This document shows, piece by piece, positions 27,440-35,111 of a stretch of DNA of 49,817 nt (the first letter of the stretch is position 1; each line of letters begins with the position of its first letter). This DNA comes from a virus, in IMG/VR virus record IMGVR_UViG_3300042465_001782, positions 1 to 49,817 of that record; one strand, 5' to 3'. Made by a program: the position numbers and the translations under genes. The notes below the pieces were generated by a model. The model did not search any database. It saw only the letters and a list, made by a program, of their open reading frames with translations, and was not told the DNA's origin.

Positions 27440-28123
27440 CTAATCTTTAAGTGGTCTTACTAAATCGTAATTTTTATCTTTTAATTTATCGTAAGCCTCA
27501 TTTCTTAATTTAGTAGCTTGCTCAATCTCACCTTCAAACTTAACAATCTCCAAAAGGATTTCTGCTTTAAGTTCTTCTACATCTCGTTCCATACTCCAAG
27601 TTTCAATCTTACCATCTTCTTGAACTACTTCGTATGTTTGTTTTGAATCTCTATAAGCTTGTTTGAATTGAGCCACTATATCATTACCATGTGCAATCAT
27701 ATTAGAATATATTTTATAATCTTCATATGCTTCCCACAATCCATCATATTTTATCTGAGCTTCTCTCAAAGTAAGACAGTGTAAACAATATCCAGTTTTA
27801 GATATGATTTTTTTATCAACTCTACCTATTTTTATTGTTTTACAATTATCAGATTTACAACTATTTAACTTATCTAAATAAGCTCTTACTTCTTGCATTG
27901 TATCTGATAGTTCCGATGTTTCTATCTTACCTCCTTCATGTTGTATCCAAGTCTTACCTCTATCATCAGTCCATCTTTCACCAACCTCATGCTTTACAAT
28001 TTCTTTATCTGCCCCAGAAAATGATATTTGTGTGTTTTTTTCATATTCACCACCCGTCAATACCATATCCACCAACTTTCTACGTGTTGGGTGCATAAAC
28101 TTTTTATTGAATTCCTTTGCCAT
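27440..28123 (-). CDS. Zinc-finger protein in terminase-small-subunit position
   Basis: A 227-aa protein immediately before the large terminase gene, the slot of T4 gp16 (small terminase). It shows a four-cysteine zinc-binding pattern C89-x4-C94 and C113-x2-C116, and a charged C-terminal helix (about 175-215, MERDVEELKAEILLEIVKFE) that may form a coiled coil. A central coiled coil fits small terminases, but the zinc finger does not occur in T4 gp16, and I see no sequence match. It could therefore be the DNA-recognition subunit or an unrelated regulator of packaging or late transcription. Confidence 0.6.
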   Translation of the reverse strand: MAKEFNKKFMHPTRRKLVDMVLTGGEYEKNTQISFSGADKEIVKHEVGERWTDDRGKTWIQHEGGKIETSELSDTMQEVRAYLDKLNSCKSDNCKTIKIGRVDKKIISKTGYCLHCLTLREAQIKYDGLWEAYEDYKIYSNMIAHGNDIVAQFKQAYRDSKQTYEVVQEDGKIETWSMERDVEELKAEILLEIVKFEGEIEQATKLRNEAYDKLKDKNYDLVRPLKD

Positions 28124-28144
28124 ATTACTTACGATATATTTGTA

Positions 28145-28157
28145 TATATAAGTATAT
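28145..28157 (-). promoter_or_regulatory. Repeated upstream element, ATATACTTATATA
   Basis: Coding strand ATATACTTATATA, 21 bp upstream of the zinc-finger gene. The identical 13-mer precedes the two coiled-coil genes at 31391 and 35075. Confidence 0.4.
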
Positions 28158-28174
28158 CAAAATTCAGAAAACGA

Positions 28175-30967
28175 TTATTTATCAAAGAAAATTCCTAAAA
28201 TTTGATTTAGGGGTGCGAATGCACCTGTTAATTTGTAGGTGTTGCCACCATAGACAAATACAATACCCTCATTTGGTACAATTTTTTCAAATCCACCAAG
28301 TGCATTTAAGCGAGATAATTCTAATTTTAATTTTTCAATCTTCTTAGGGTCACCACTTGCTTTTACTTGCGATATTGTTGATTGTAAACGAGCTACCATT
28401 TGTCTTTTGGCACTATCAGGGTTTGCTGTAAGAACCGAGTCCATAAACGATAACACATCCGCACCAACTCCTAAAAATATCTCCTCAAATCTCATTAGAT
28501 TTTGCTTTCCTATTTTTTGTTGGTCTTGCTTATCAGTTTGTTCAGCCCATGCTCTTAATTTGTCATCGGTTATTTCTGCTATACGGAAACTCTTGTCACC
28601 AAAAGCCCATCTCTTTATTAATCCTATCTTTTGTTGATAATCTAACTTCTTAGCTTTCTTTTCTACAAAATTAGTCCACCAAGATTGATGATAATCAGCT
28701 ACACCATCCGAGTCAGCTAATCCAAATTCAGATTGTAGTTTAGAAATCATTCCCAAATACTTTCCTTGTAATTTAGAAAGATGTTCTGATTTAGGAAGTT
28801 TATTAATTGGAGGTCCTTGTATTGTGTACTTTGATTGAACATGTGCATTTACTTGCTTAATCATACCACCCAATATAGATGCCGCTTGTTGGTTCTCACC
28901 TACGATAGTACCATCGATATCATAATCAAACGTACCATGAAATACCAATAGGGGTTGATTATAAGGGATTACGTTTACAGAGGTTGGATATATTACTTCC
29001 AAGTTCATAAACGAACTACCATCTTTAAATATCTTCTTACGCTGAGGTTCGGATAGTGCTGCTATTGCTTTTGATAAATCCTGCATAGCGAAGTTATATG
29101 CATCGGTTAATCCACCTCTACCGGCAAACTTATCTGCTACCTGTCCTATTGTCATAGCACCAGCTCCTTTGTTCTTTAGGTGTGATTTGTTACGAGCTGC
29201 AACTAATCTACCATTTACCCAACTAACTGCCAATGCCTGTCCATCAGTCTTTTCTCTTGCCAATTCCAAATCACCATTTAATGCCCTTACCACAATTTGT
29301 TTTAAATCACCAAATGTAAGATTCATCTCAATATCAAATGGATGATTCATATGTCCATAAGCCCCACCTTCTAATAATATTGATTCTTTTATTGGTTTTT
29401 CAATTTTAGCTAATTTCTCATAATAGTTGATATCTTCCCATAAATGGTCCATAGCTATTTCAGTTGCAATACGAACATCAGTTGTATGTTCCATTTCAAC
29501 TTTAATACCATTCATTAATTTAGGTTTGATATATTCTGCTGCAAATTGGTTTGGGTCATAGTATCCTTTCTCATCATACTTCTTAGCCAAATCAATTAGC
29601 GTTTTACCTTTTGCCAAACCACCAGGAATAGTATCAGTATCTTCATCAATCTCCTCATATCCACTCATTCCGCTGTTGTTAAGTTTCTTACTATTTTTCT
29701 TAACATCTTTAGTATCAGGTGCACCATTAATATATCCACCCGGTAAACTTAAACCCACACCAGCTCCACCACCAAGTCCCATCTCATCTAATATAGAATC
29801 AAAATCTGAAACTATTTCTTTAATATCTTCTTTTGATATTATTGTATCTTTTTGATTATCAGGCAATTCCCAAAATCTTTTAGGTTTATCTATTGCTTTA
29901 TTTGGTTCGGTTTCTTGCCAGTCTTCTACTTTAAATGGGTCATCTGCTGGGTTCAATGTACTTTGTGTTACATTCTTTAATTTGTAATAAGCTTTTCTGA
30001 ATTGAGTTTCTGTATCTTTTGATTTTCCTCTACCTCTCATAGCGTCTGCTTTAGGTGTATGTAATTGAGTATATCCACCTTGTGCATACCAAGATTCTGG
30101 CTTTGCTGTGTTTAGTATTCTAGGTTGCCCATCTGCTACAAATGATGTATCAGGCTCATCTTGTCCACGAAATCCACTATTAGATGCCGTTTCTTTTAAC
30201 GTTTCTTTTTTAGGAATTCTGAATGTTGCTACCTTCTTACCATTGATTGTTGGCATTCCCCAATCATCAGTTCCTATTGTTTTTACAACTACTTTTTTAT
30301 TTTTAAATCTACCCATTAAGATAGTATCGCCAATTTTTACGTTTAGTTTAATTTCTTCGTTAATACATTCTTTTAAACTCTTTAACTTAAGAGTGATTAA
30401 TTTGAATATCTGAGAATCAAACTTTGGATATGCTTTTGTGAAGTTTTTCTTTCTATCATCCGAACTACCAGCACTTAACCAATAACGAACATCAGTTCCA
30501 CTAATAGGATTTGCCGTAGCAGGTGATGCGTACACATATCCTTTATCTAAATATCCTTGCTCTACCTTACCTTTATATGGAGTGAAGTACTTACCACTTA
30601 AACGATTTTCATCCTTTTCACCAACTACAACTATTAAACCAGTTGTATCAGAGTCATACTTCTTTAGTATTTCCTCAGGTGCATAAGGATTTTTAATATT
30701 GACAATTTTGTTTGATGGAATACCAAACATAGTTGTCATTATTACTTTCTTTTCCTTAAAATTAAATGGAGATTTCTTTGAATCGGTAACATTAGAAGTT
30801 CCGATATATACACTATCCTTACCGAATTTGCGTACTAAGTTATCATAAGTTGCGTAGTGTCCCTTATGAAATGGTTGAAAGCGGCCCGAATAGACAACAA
30901 CTACTTTGTCCATTTGAGCTGCTTCTCCCAATATTGTTTCTATTAAAAAGTTTGATAATTCGTTCAT
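28175..30967 (-). CDS. Nucleotidyltransferase / DUF5661 / ligase-like fusion
   Basis: A 930-aa, three-part protein. N-terminus: YSGRFQPFHKGH (H34, H37) and ISGTDVR at 155-161 are the HxGH and ISxTxxR motifs of NMNAT/cytidylyltransferase enzymes, which join a nucleotide to a small substrate. Middle (about 455-535): GKTLIDLAKKYD, NGIKVEMEHT and ATEIAMDHL match the DUF5661 pattern. C-terminus: EKTDGQ (K573) is motif I of covalent nucleotidyltransferases (DNA/RNA ligases, capping enzymes); E657 in MNLEVIYP, EGIVF (E900) and the following YKL fit motifs III/IV/V. A plausible job is nucleic-acid end repair supplied with nucleotide by its own front domain, but substrates are unknown. It starts with ATG after an A/T element. 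Confidence 0.8.
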   Translation of the reverse strand: MNELSNFLIETILGEAAQMDKVVVVYSGRFQPFHKGHYATYDNLVRKFGKDSVYIGTSNVTDSKKSPFNFKEKKVIMTTMFGIPSNKIVNIKNPYAPEEILKKYDSDTTGLIVVVGEKDENRLSGKYFTPYKGKVEQGYLDKGYVYASPATANPISGTDVRYWLSAGSSDDRKKNFTKAYPKFDSQIFKLITLKLKSLKECINEEIKLNVKIGDTILMGRFKNKKVVVKTIGTDDWGMPTINGKKVATFRIPKKETLKETASNSGFRGQDEPDTSFVADGQPRILNTAKPESWYAQGGYTQLHTPKADAMRGRGKSKDTETQFRKAYYKLKNVTQSTLNPADDPFKVEDWQETEPNKAIDKPKRFWELPDNQKDTIISKEDIKEIVSDFDSILDEMGLGGGAGVGLSLPGGYINGAPDTKDVKKNSKKLNNSGMSGYEEIDEDTDTIPGGLAKGKTLIDLAKKYDEKGYYDPNQFAAEYIKPKLMNGIKVEMEHTTDVRIATEIAMDHLWEDINYYEKLAKIEKPIKESILLEGGAYGHMNHPFDIEMNLTFGDLKQIVVRALNGDLELAREKTDGQALAVSWVNGRLVAARNKSHLKNKGAGAMTIGQVADKFAGRGGLTDAYNFAMQDLSKAIAALSEPQRKKIFKDGSSFMNLEVIYPTSVNVIPYNQPLLVFHGTFDYDIDGTIVGENQQAASILGGMIKQVNAHVQSKYTIQGPPINKLPKSEHLSKLQGKYLGMISKLQSEFGLADSDGVADYHQSWWTNFVEKKAKKLDYQQKIGLIKRWAFGDKSFRIAEITDDKLRAWAEQTDKQDQQKIGKQNLMRFEEIFLGVGADVLSFMDSVLTANPDSAKRQMVARLQSTISQVKASGDPKKIEKLKLELSRLNALGGFEKIVPNEGIVFVYGGNTYKLTGAFAPLNQILGIFFDK

Positions 30968-30983
30968 TATATAGTTGTTCCTA

Positions 30984-30992
30984 TATAAATAT
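30984..30992 (-). promoter_or_regulatory. Putative late-promoter element
   Basis: Coding strand CGAATATTTATATAGG, 17 bp upstream of the ATG at 30967. Confidence 0.4.
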
Positions 30993-30998
30993 TCGATA

Positions 30999-31391
30999 TT
31001 ATTGTTTTACTACTTTCATTGCACCAGCTGATTGTTGTGCTTGTTGTTCAGCTGCTTGTTGCTTTCTAGAAGGTGCACCTGGTTGATATTGAATAGTACC
31101 ATCTTGTAAATTAATTCTACCTTGTGGATACTTATCATCTAATGCATCTAATATTTCGTTTAATTCTAAACTAGTAGATTTAAGTTCATCTTCACCTTTT
31201 TGTAAAAATTCATCTAAATTAGTTAATTCATTTTGAATTTCTCTTTTTCTCATGTAGATTTGCCCGAATTCATTGATAATCTTTGCAGATTTTTGATTTA
31301 ATTCTGTGATAAGTTCGAATGTCTTTTCATCTAATTTAACAGCTTCAATTTCAACTGTTGTTTTTTGTGGAATGTTATCTAATCCTGCCAT
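30999..31391 (-). CDS. Coiled-coil protein, paralogue of the gene at 34824
   Basis: A 130-aa protein of heptad-like charged sequence (about 20-85). ELNQKSAKIINEFGQIYMRK and LNEILDALDDKYPQGRINL align with the 83-aa protein at 34824-35075 (ELNNRKNQLFIEVGQI; LNSILSELEQKYPSGEIDL); both end near a GT-(I/V)-x-Y motif. Here a Q/A-rich tail of about 25 residues is added (KQQAAEQQAQQS). The role is unknown; as short trimer- or dimer-forming helices flanking the sugar cassette they may be fibre accessory or chaperone proteins. Confidence 0.7.
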   Translation of the reverse strand: MAGLDNIPQKTTVEIEAVKLDEKTFELITELNQKSAKIINEFGQIYMRKREIQNELTNLDEFLQKGEDELKSTSLELNEILDALDDKYPQGRINLQDGTIQYQPGAPSRKQQAAEQQAQQSAGAMKVVKQ

Positions 31392-31414
31392 AATTTTGTT
31401 TTTTATTGTTTATA

Positions 31415-31427
31415 TATATAAGTATAT
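31415..31427 (-). promoter_or_regulatory. Repeated upstream element, ATATACTTATATA
   Basis: Identical 13-mer to those at 28145 and 35089, 23 bp upstream of the coiled-coil gene ATG. Confidence 0.4.
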
Positions 31428-31441
31428 TGTTTTTTTATTTT

Positions 31442-32590
31442 TTATAAGAATTTTTCCAATTCCTTTATTACCATTTCCGATGTTATTGATTTTGTACACT
31501 CAAACTGCCTATCCGTACCCTTATGGTCAGGGCACCAATTCCAATCCCCCGGATCCAATTTAAGTCTATTAAAGCATCCTTCGCATTTTCCTTTAGGTGC
31601 TGCAATTCTTATACAATCTTGCATTTCGGCCCAATCATATGAAAACCCACTAATTAATACAGTTGGAACGTTTAGTGACCAGCTCAACCAACTCAAACCA
31701 CTACCTATACCTATAAATGCTTTTGATTTTAACATTTCATCCATAACCAATTCCAATGGTCCGTTTGGATGCTGAACTATTCCTTTTGGTAATTTATTTC
31801 CCATATAATCATCACCTTCCTTTGAAAGTAATTTTACAGTATAACCTCTATTATTTAACCAATCAACGACATCTTGCCACCCAGCTGGGTTATTCCAAAA
31901 TTTAGATTGTGCAGTTCCAAATACACCAATACAAACTTGTTTAAGATTTTTATCTATGTATGGTTTTCTTTTTTTTATTTTAGGTCTAATTTCCGTATAT
32001 TCCAATCCCAAAATATCCGTGCACATTTTTTGCATTGTTTGGTGCTTTGGGTCTATTGGATTTTTTAAACCATTTATAGTACCATCTTCATTATAAAATA
32101 AACCAACACTATACATTGCATATAAATCAGTAACGTTTGTACCTGGAGCTACAAATTCAATTTCCTTATAATCTTGCTCAAACATATCATTCATAAATGT
32201 AGATGTTACTACTTTACAATTGTACTTCTTTCTAAACTCATCTATGTAAGCAACCCAAGATAATGAATCACCTAATGCTCTTGAATCCAATGAAATATAA
32301 ATTCTTTTATCAGTTGGATTGTAAATGTACTCATACCATAATTTATTATTTTCATAAATTAAAATTTTCCATTCTACAAAATATTCAATATTACACTTAC
32401 ACCAACAATTGTTTGCTATTGTAGTAGAAAATTTAATTTGGTTAGTTTTATTATCAATAAATTCAACTTTATATTCTGCCTTTTTACTTCCTTTTATTTC
32501 TAAAAAAGCACATTTTACAAAATTAATAATTACTTTATTATCAATATTTGCAATTGGATTTAGATTCTTTTTTAAATTATCATATATCAT
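31442..32590 (-). CDS. Autotransporter O-heptosyltransferase-like glycosyltransferase
   Basis: A 382-aa GT9-type glycosyltransferase close in pattern to bacterial autotransporter heptosyltransferases (TibC/AAH type), which add heptose to Ser on adhesin repeats. Features: ISLDSRALGDSLSWVAYIDE near 100; a Rossmann-like donor domain (CIGVFGTAQSKFWNNPAGW, FIGIGSGLSWLSWSLNVPTV); and C336-x2-C339-x13-C353-x11-C365 with DWNWCPDHKGT and RQFECTKSIT, the iron-binding four-cysteine finger of that family. I chose the ATG at 32590 because it overlaps the upstream stop as ATGA; a TTG three codons earlier is possible. Sugar donor and target are unknown. A phage fibre is a reasonable target. Confidence 0.85.
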   Translation of the reverse strand: MIYDNLKKNLNPIANIDNKVIINFVKCAFLEIKGSKKAEYKVEFIDNKTNQIKFSTTIANNCWCKCNIEYFVEWKILIYENNKLWYEYIYNPTDKRIYISLDSRALGDSLSWVAYIDEFRKKYNCKVVTSTFMNDMFEQDYKEIEFVAPGTNVTDLYAMYSVGLFYNEDGTINGLKNPIDPKHQTMQKMCTDILGLEYTEIRPKIKKRKPYIDKNLKQVCIGVFGTAQSKFWNNPAGWQDVVDWLNNRGYTVKLLSKEGDDYMGNKLPKGIVQHPNGPLELVMDEMLKSKAFIGIGSGLSWLSWSLNVPTVLISGFSYDWAEMQDCIRIAAPKGKCEGCFNRLKLDPGDWNWCPDHKGTDRQFECTKSITSEMVIKELEKFL

Positions 32591-34767
32591 GTATTCCAAG
32601 TTTTAACTGTTAAATCTAATAATGAATATCCTTCCGCTTGTTTACTATACATTTTATTAGTTGTATATCTTGGTCTTGGGTGATTGTGAAAAACGTGATT
32701 AAACCAAAGGTCACCAACATCCCAACCACAATCTATAAGTCTATCTGCCCACCATTGCTTTTCTCTATTAGGAATTAAATAACAATGTGCCAAGTCTTGA
32801 TTTGCAGCAGTCTTTGAAAATAACTCATCTATTTTTTCTTTACTTCTTGATGGGTTATCTGCAAATGAAATGAATGGTACATTATCTCTTTCTGAAAGGA
32901 AACAAGCTCTATGTATAATTTCAACAAATTCTTCCAAACCAGTATAAATAAAAGCATCAGCTTCAAATATTAAAGTGTAATCAAAGTTTTCAGTATCCAT
33001 CGTTTCCAACGCTCCTCTATGTGCTAAATAACATCCATAGTGTCTACCAGTCATCCAACCCAAACCAGCACCAGGGTATAATTCTCCCGGCTTATTATCT
33101 TTACTTATATGCTCAGGTCTTCTACAATTTTCAGCTGGCGCAAATCCTTCATATACTTCATTAACAATTGGTTGATATACCATTCCATATTTTTCTAATT
33201 GCTTAAGAGATTGAATACTAACCATCTCTCTCATATCATCAGGTCTAGTCAATAAATGTTTTACCTGAATACGAGGTTTCTTACGTCTCCAATTTCTAAA
33301 TCCAAGAATACATTGATTGTAAAAGAATTCATCTACTGCTCTAGTAACACCAGGAAAGAAACTTCCACCATAATCATCTCCACTAATAGTTCCACCAGGT
33401 TTTACTTTGTTGTACCAATAATGAATATCATCATTAACATCTTCATAACTATGCCCAGCATCTAACATTATATAATCAATACTACTATTACTAAATTGAT
33501 TAGCTGCATTATGTGATGTATCTTTAATTATTTCAAACGAACCATAGTTTTCTGAAAGTACTGTGTTATCTACAAATTCATAAAATATATCTCCATTAAA
33601 TGCTCCAACTATGTTTTGGTGCAACTCCTCATCATCAGTTCCCTTAAATGTATCAATGGTTATAAACTTAATATCTTTTTTAGATTCTTTTATTTTGCTT
33701 GCTAAATAATTTGTAGATTTACCGAACCAAGTACCAACCTCAACGAAAGTATCTCCATTTTTTGATTCTTCAACAAATTGATTATACAATTCATCAAATG
33801 CAAACCAACCGGGAATATAATTGAAATCAGGCTTAAGCGTATCTAATATAATTTTTTTTGTTGCTTTTAAATCATCATCAATATAAGTTACTAATGAATT
33901 ATTATCATAGGTATCTAAATATGTATGTAACTTTCTAAATATAGAAGGTAATTGATAACTCAACGCCTCTTTAATTGATAACGGATTTAATTCTAATTTA
34001 GAACTAAAATAAAACATATCACTTGCTGCGTAAAATGTATCAACATCATTACGTTCTCCCCATATAACACAATTTTCAGGTTTGTGTTTCATAAGAGGTC
34101 CCCAATAATGTTCAAAGTTTCCAGCCTGATTTCCTACGAAATGAAATTTAATTTTGTATTTTTCTAATTGAGTTGCTAATGCAAATATTTCACCTTGATT
34201 TTTACCTGGTGCAAATAAACCAACATTAAGAATATGTTTCCAATCGGATTCAAATCCTAATTCTTTTTGTGCCGCTTCCTTATCAAATTTATATTCCTCA
34301 ATTGGATATTCCCATAATTGGGTTTCAACTCCAGTATGCTCAAACTTTTGTCTACTCCATTCGGATACTAAAATGTATCTATCAGGGTGATAATTTATTT
34401 CAGATGGATTGGTGAATGAACCATGTGTAGATGCTACAATAAAATAATTTCTATCTTTTGTAAAAATCCCATCTAATATAAATGGAGCTAAATCAAATTG
34501 TGGGATTTCCTGAAAATGTATAATATCAGGTTTAAACTGATTTATTACATTTAGTATTTCCGATTTATCATCTCCCAACGTGTGAACTTCTACTAATGAT
34601 TTTATTCTATTTTTTTGAACCACAAAAGCATCACCACCACTATTGTTTATTTCAACAACTTGGATATCAAAATCATTTAAAAAATGTTTTACCTGCTTAT
34701 ATAGATATTGTGGTTGCCCTCCAGTAGATAAGTGGGGTGCAATATAAAGTAACTTCTTTTTAGACAT
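32587..34767 (-). CDS. GT4 / methyltransferase / GT25-like fusion enzyme
   Basis: A 726-aa protein with three enzyme domains. Residues 1-310: GT-B glycosyltransferase of GT4 type (LYIAPHLSTGGQPQYLYKQV, IIHFQEI, HILNVGLFAPGKNQGE, FYFSSKLELNPLSIKEAL). Residues about 325-490: class I SAM methyltransferase (FVEVGTWFGKSTNYLASKI, E343; IDYIMLDAGHSYEDV). Residues about 500-726: GT25-like glycosyltransferase (YGCYLAHRGALE, then LIFEADAFIYTG with D604 as the likely metal site). It could assemble a short methyl-capped sugar. Stop overlaps the heptosyltransferase-like start (ATGA), so the two are co-translated and probably act together. It has its own host-type promoter. Confidence 0.85.
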   Translation of the reverse strand: MSKKKLLYIAPHLSTGGQPQYLYKQVKHFLNDFDIQVVEINNSGGDAFVVQKNRIKSLVEVHTLGDDKSEILNVINQFKPDIIHFQEIPQFDLAPFILDGIFTKDRNYFIVASTHGSFTNPSEINYHPDRYILVSEWSRQKFEHTGVETQLWEYPIEEYKFDKEAAQKELGFESDWKHILNVGLFAPGKNQGEIFALATQLEKYKIKFHFVGNQAGNFEHYWGPLMKHKPENCVIWGERNDVDTFYAASDMFYFSSKLELNPLSIKEALSYQLPSIFRKLHTYLDTYDNNSLVTYIDDDLKATKKIILDTLKPDFNYIPGWFAFDELYNQFVEESKNGDTFVEVGTWFGKSTNYLASKIKESKKDIKFITIDTFKGTDDEELHQNIVGAFNGDIFYEFVDNTVLSENYGSFEIIKDTSHNAANQFSNSSIDYIMLDAGHSYEDVNDDIHYWYNKVKPGGTISGDDYGGSFFPGVTRAVDEFFYNQCILGFRNWRRKKPRIQVKHLLTRPDDMREMVSIQSLKQLEKYGMVYQPIVNEVYEGFAPAENCRRPEHISKDNKPGELYPGAGLGWMTGRHYGCYLAHRGALETMDTENFDYTLIFEADAFIYTGLEEFVEIIHRACFLSERDNVPFISFADNPSRSKEKIDELFSKTAANQDLAHCYLIPNREKQWWADRLIDCGWDVGDLWFNHVFHNHPRPRYTTNKMYSKQAEGYSLLDLTVKTWNT

Positions 34768-34783
34768 ATTTTATTAATTGTAA

Positions 34784-34815
34784 CAAAGATACAAAATAAT
34801 TCTTAAACTACCAAA
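34784..34815 (-). promoter_or_regulatory. Host-type promoter of glycosylation genes
   Basis: Minus strand TTTG, 20 nt, TATCTTTG, a full match to the Bacteroidota primary-sigma consensus (-33 TTTG, -7 TAnnTTTG), with the ATG about 16 bp further on. It separates this cassette from the fibre unit. Confidence 0.7.
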
Positions 34816-34823
34816 TTTATTTT

Positions 34824-35075
34824 TTAATAGCTAACAGTACCTTCTAATAAATCAATTTCTCCACTTGGATATTTTTGCTCCAATTCAGATAAAATTGAAT
34901 TTAATTCACCAACAGTTGTATCAAATTGCATTTCTCTCTTATCTAAGATATTTTTTAATTCTCTAATTTCTAAGTGAATTTGTCCAACTTCTATAAATAA
35001 TTGGTTTTTCCTATTGTTTAACTCTTTTATACTAGCAACAACAGATTCTTCTAATTTTTCTATTTTATTTTCCAT
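34824..35075 (-). CDS. Short coiled-coil protein, paralogue of the gene at 30999
   Basis: An 83-aa, almost entirely helical protein (KLEESVVASIKELNNRKNQL; EIRELKNILDKREMQF) ending YPSGEIDLLEGTVSY. It matches the core of the 130-aa coiled-coil protein at 30999-31391, and the two genes bracket the glycosylation cassette. It follows the S74 tail fibre gene by 36 bp. Possible fibre assembly or capping role; not established. Confidence 0.7.
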   Translation of the reverse strand: MENKIEKLEESVVASIKELNNRKNQLFIEVGQIHLEIRELKNILDKREMQFDTTVGELNSILSELEQKYPSGEIDLLEGTVSY

Positions 35076-35088
35076 AAATTATTGTTTA

Positions 35089-35101
35089 TATATAAGTATA
35101 T
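35089..35101 (-). promoter_or_regulatory. Repeated upstream element, ATATACTTATATA
   Basis: Third copy of the 13-mer, 13 bp upstream of the ATG at 35075, between the fibre stop and the coiled-coil gene. Confidence 0.4.
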
Positions 35102-35111
35102 ATTATTTTTG

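Noticed and set aside
32591-32599. TTG start for the heptosyltransferase-like gene
   Set aside because: The ATG at 32590 forms an ATGA overlap with the upstream stop, the usual arrangement in this genome.
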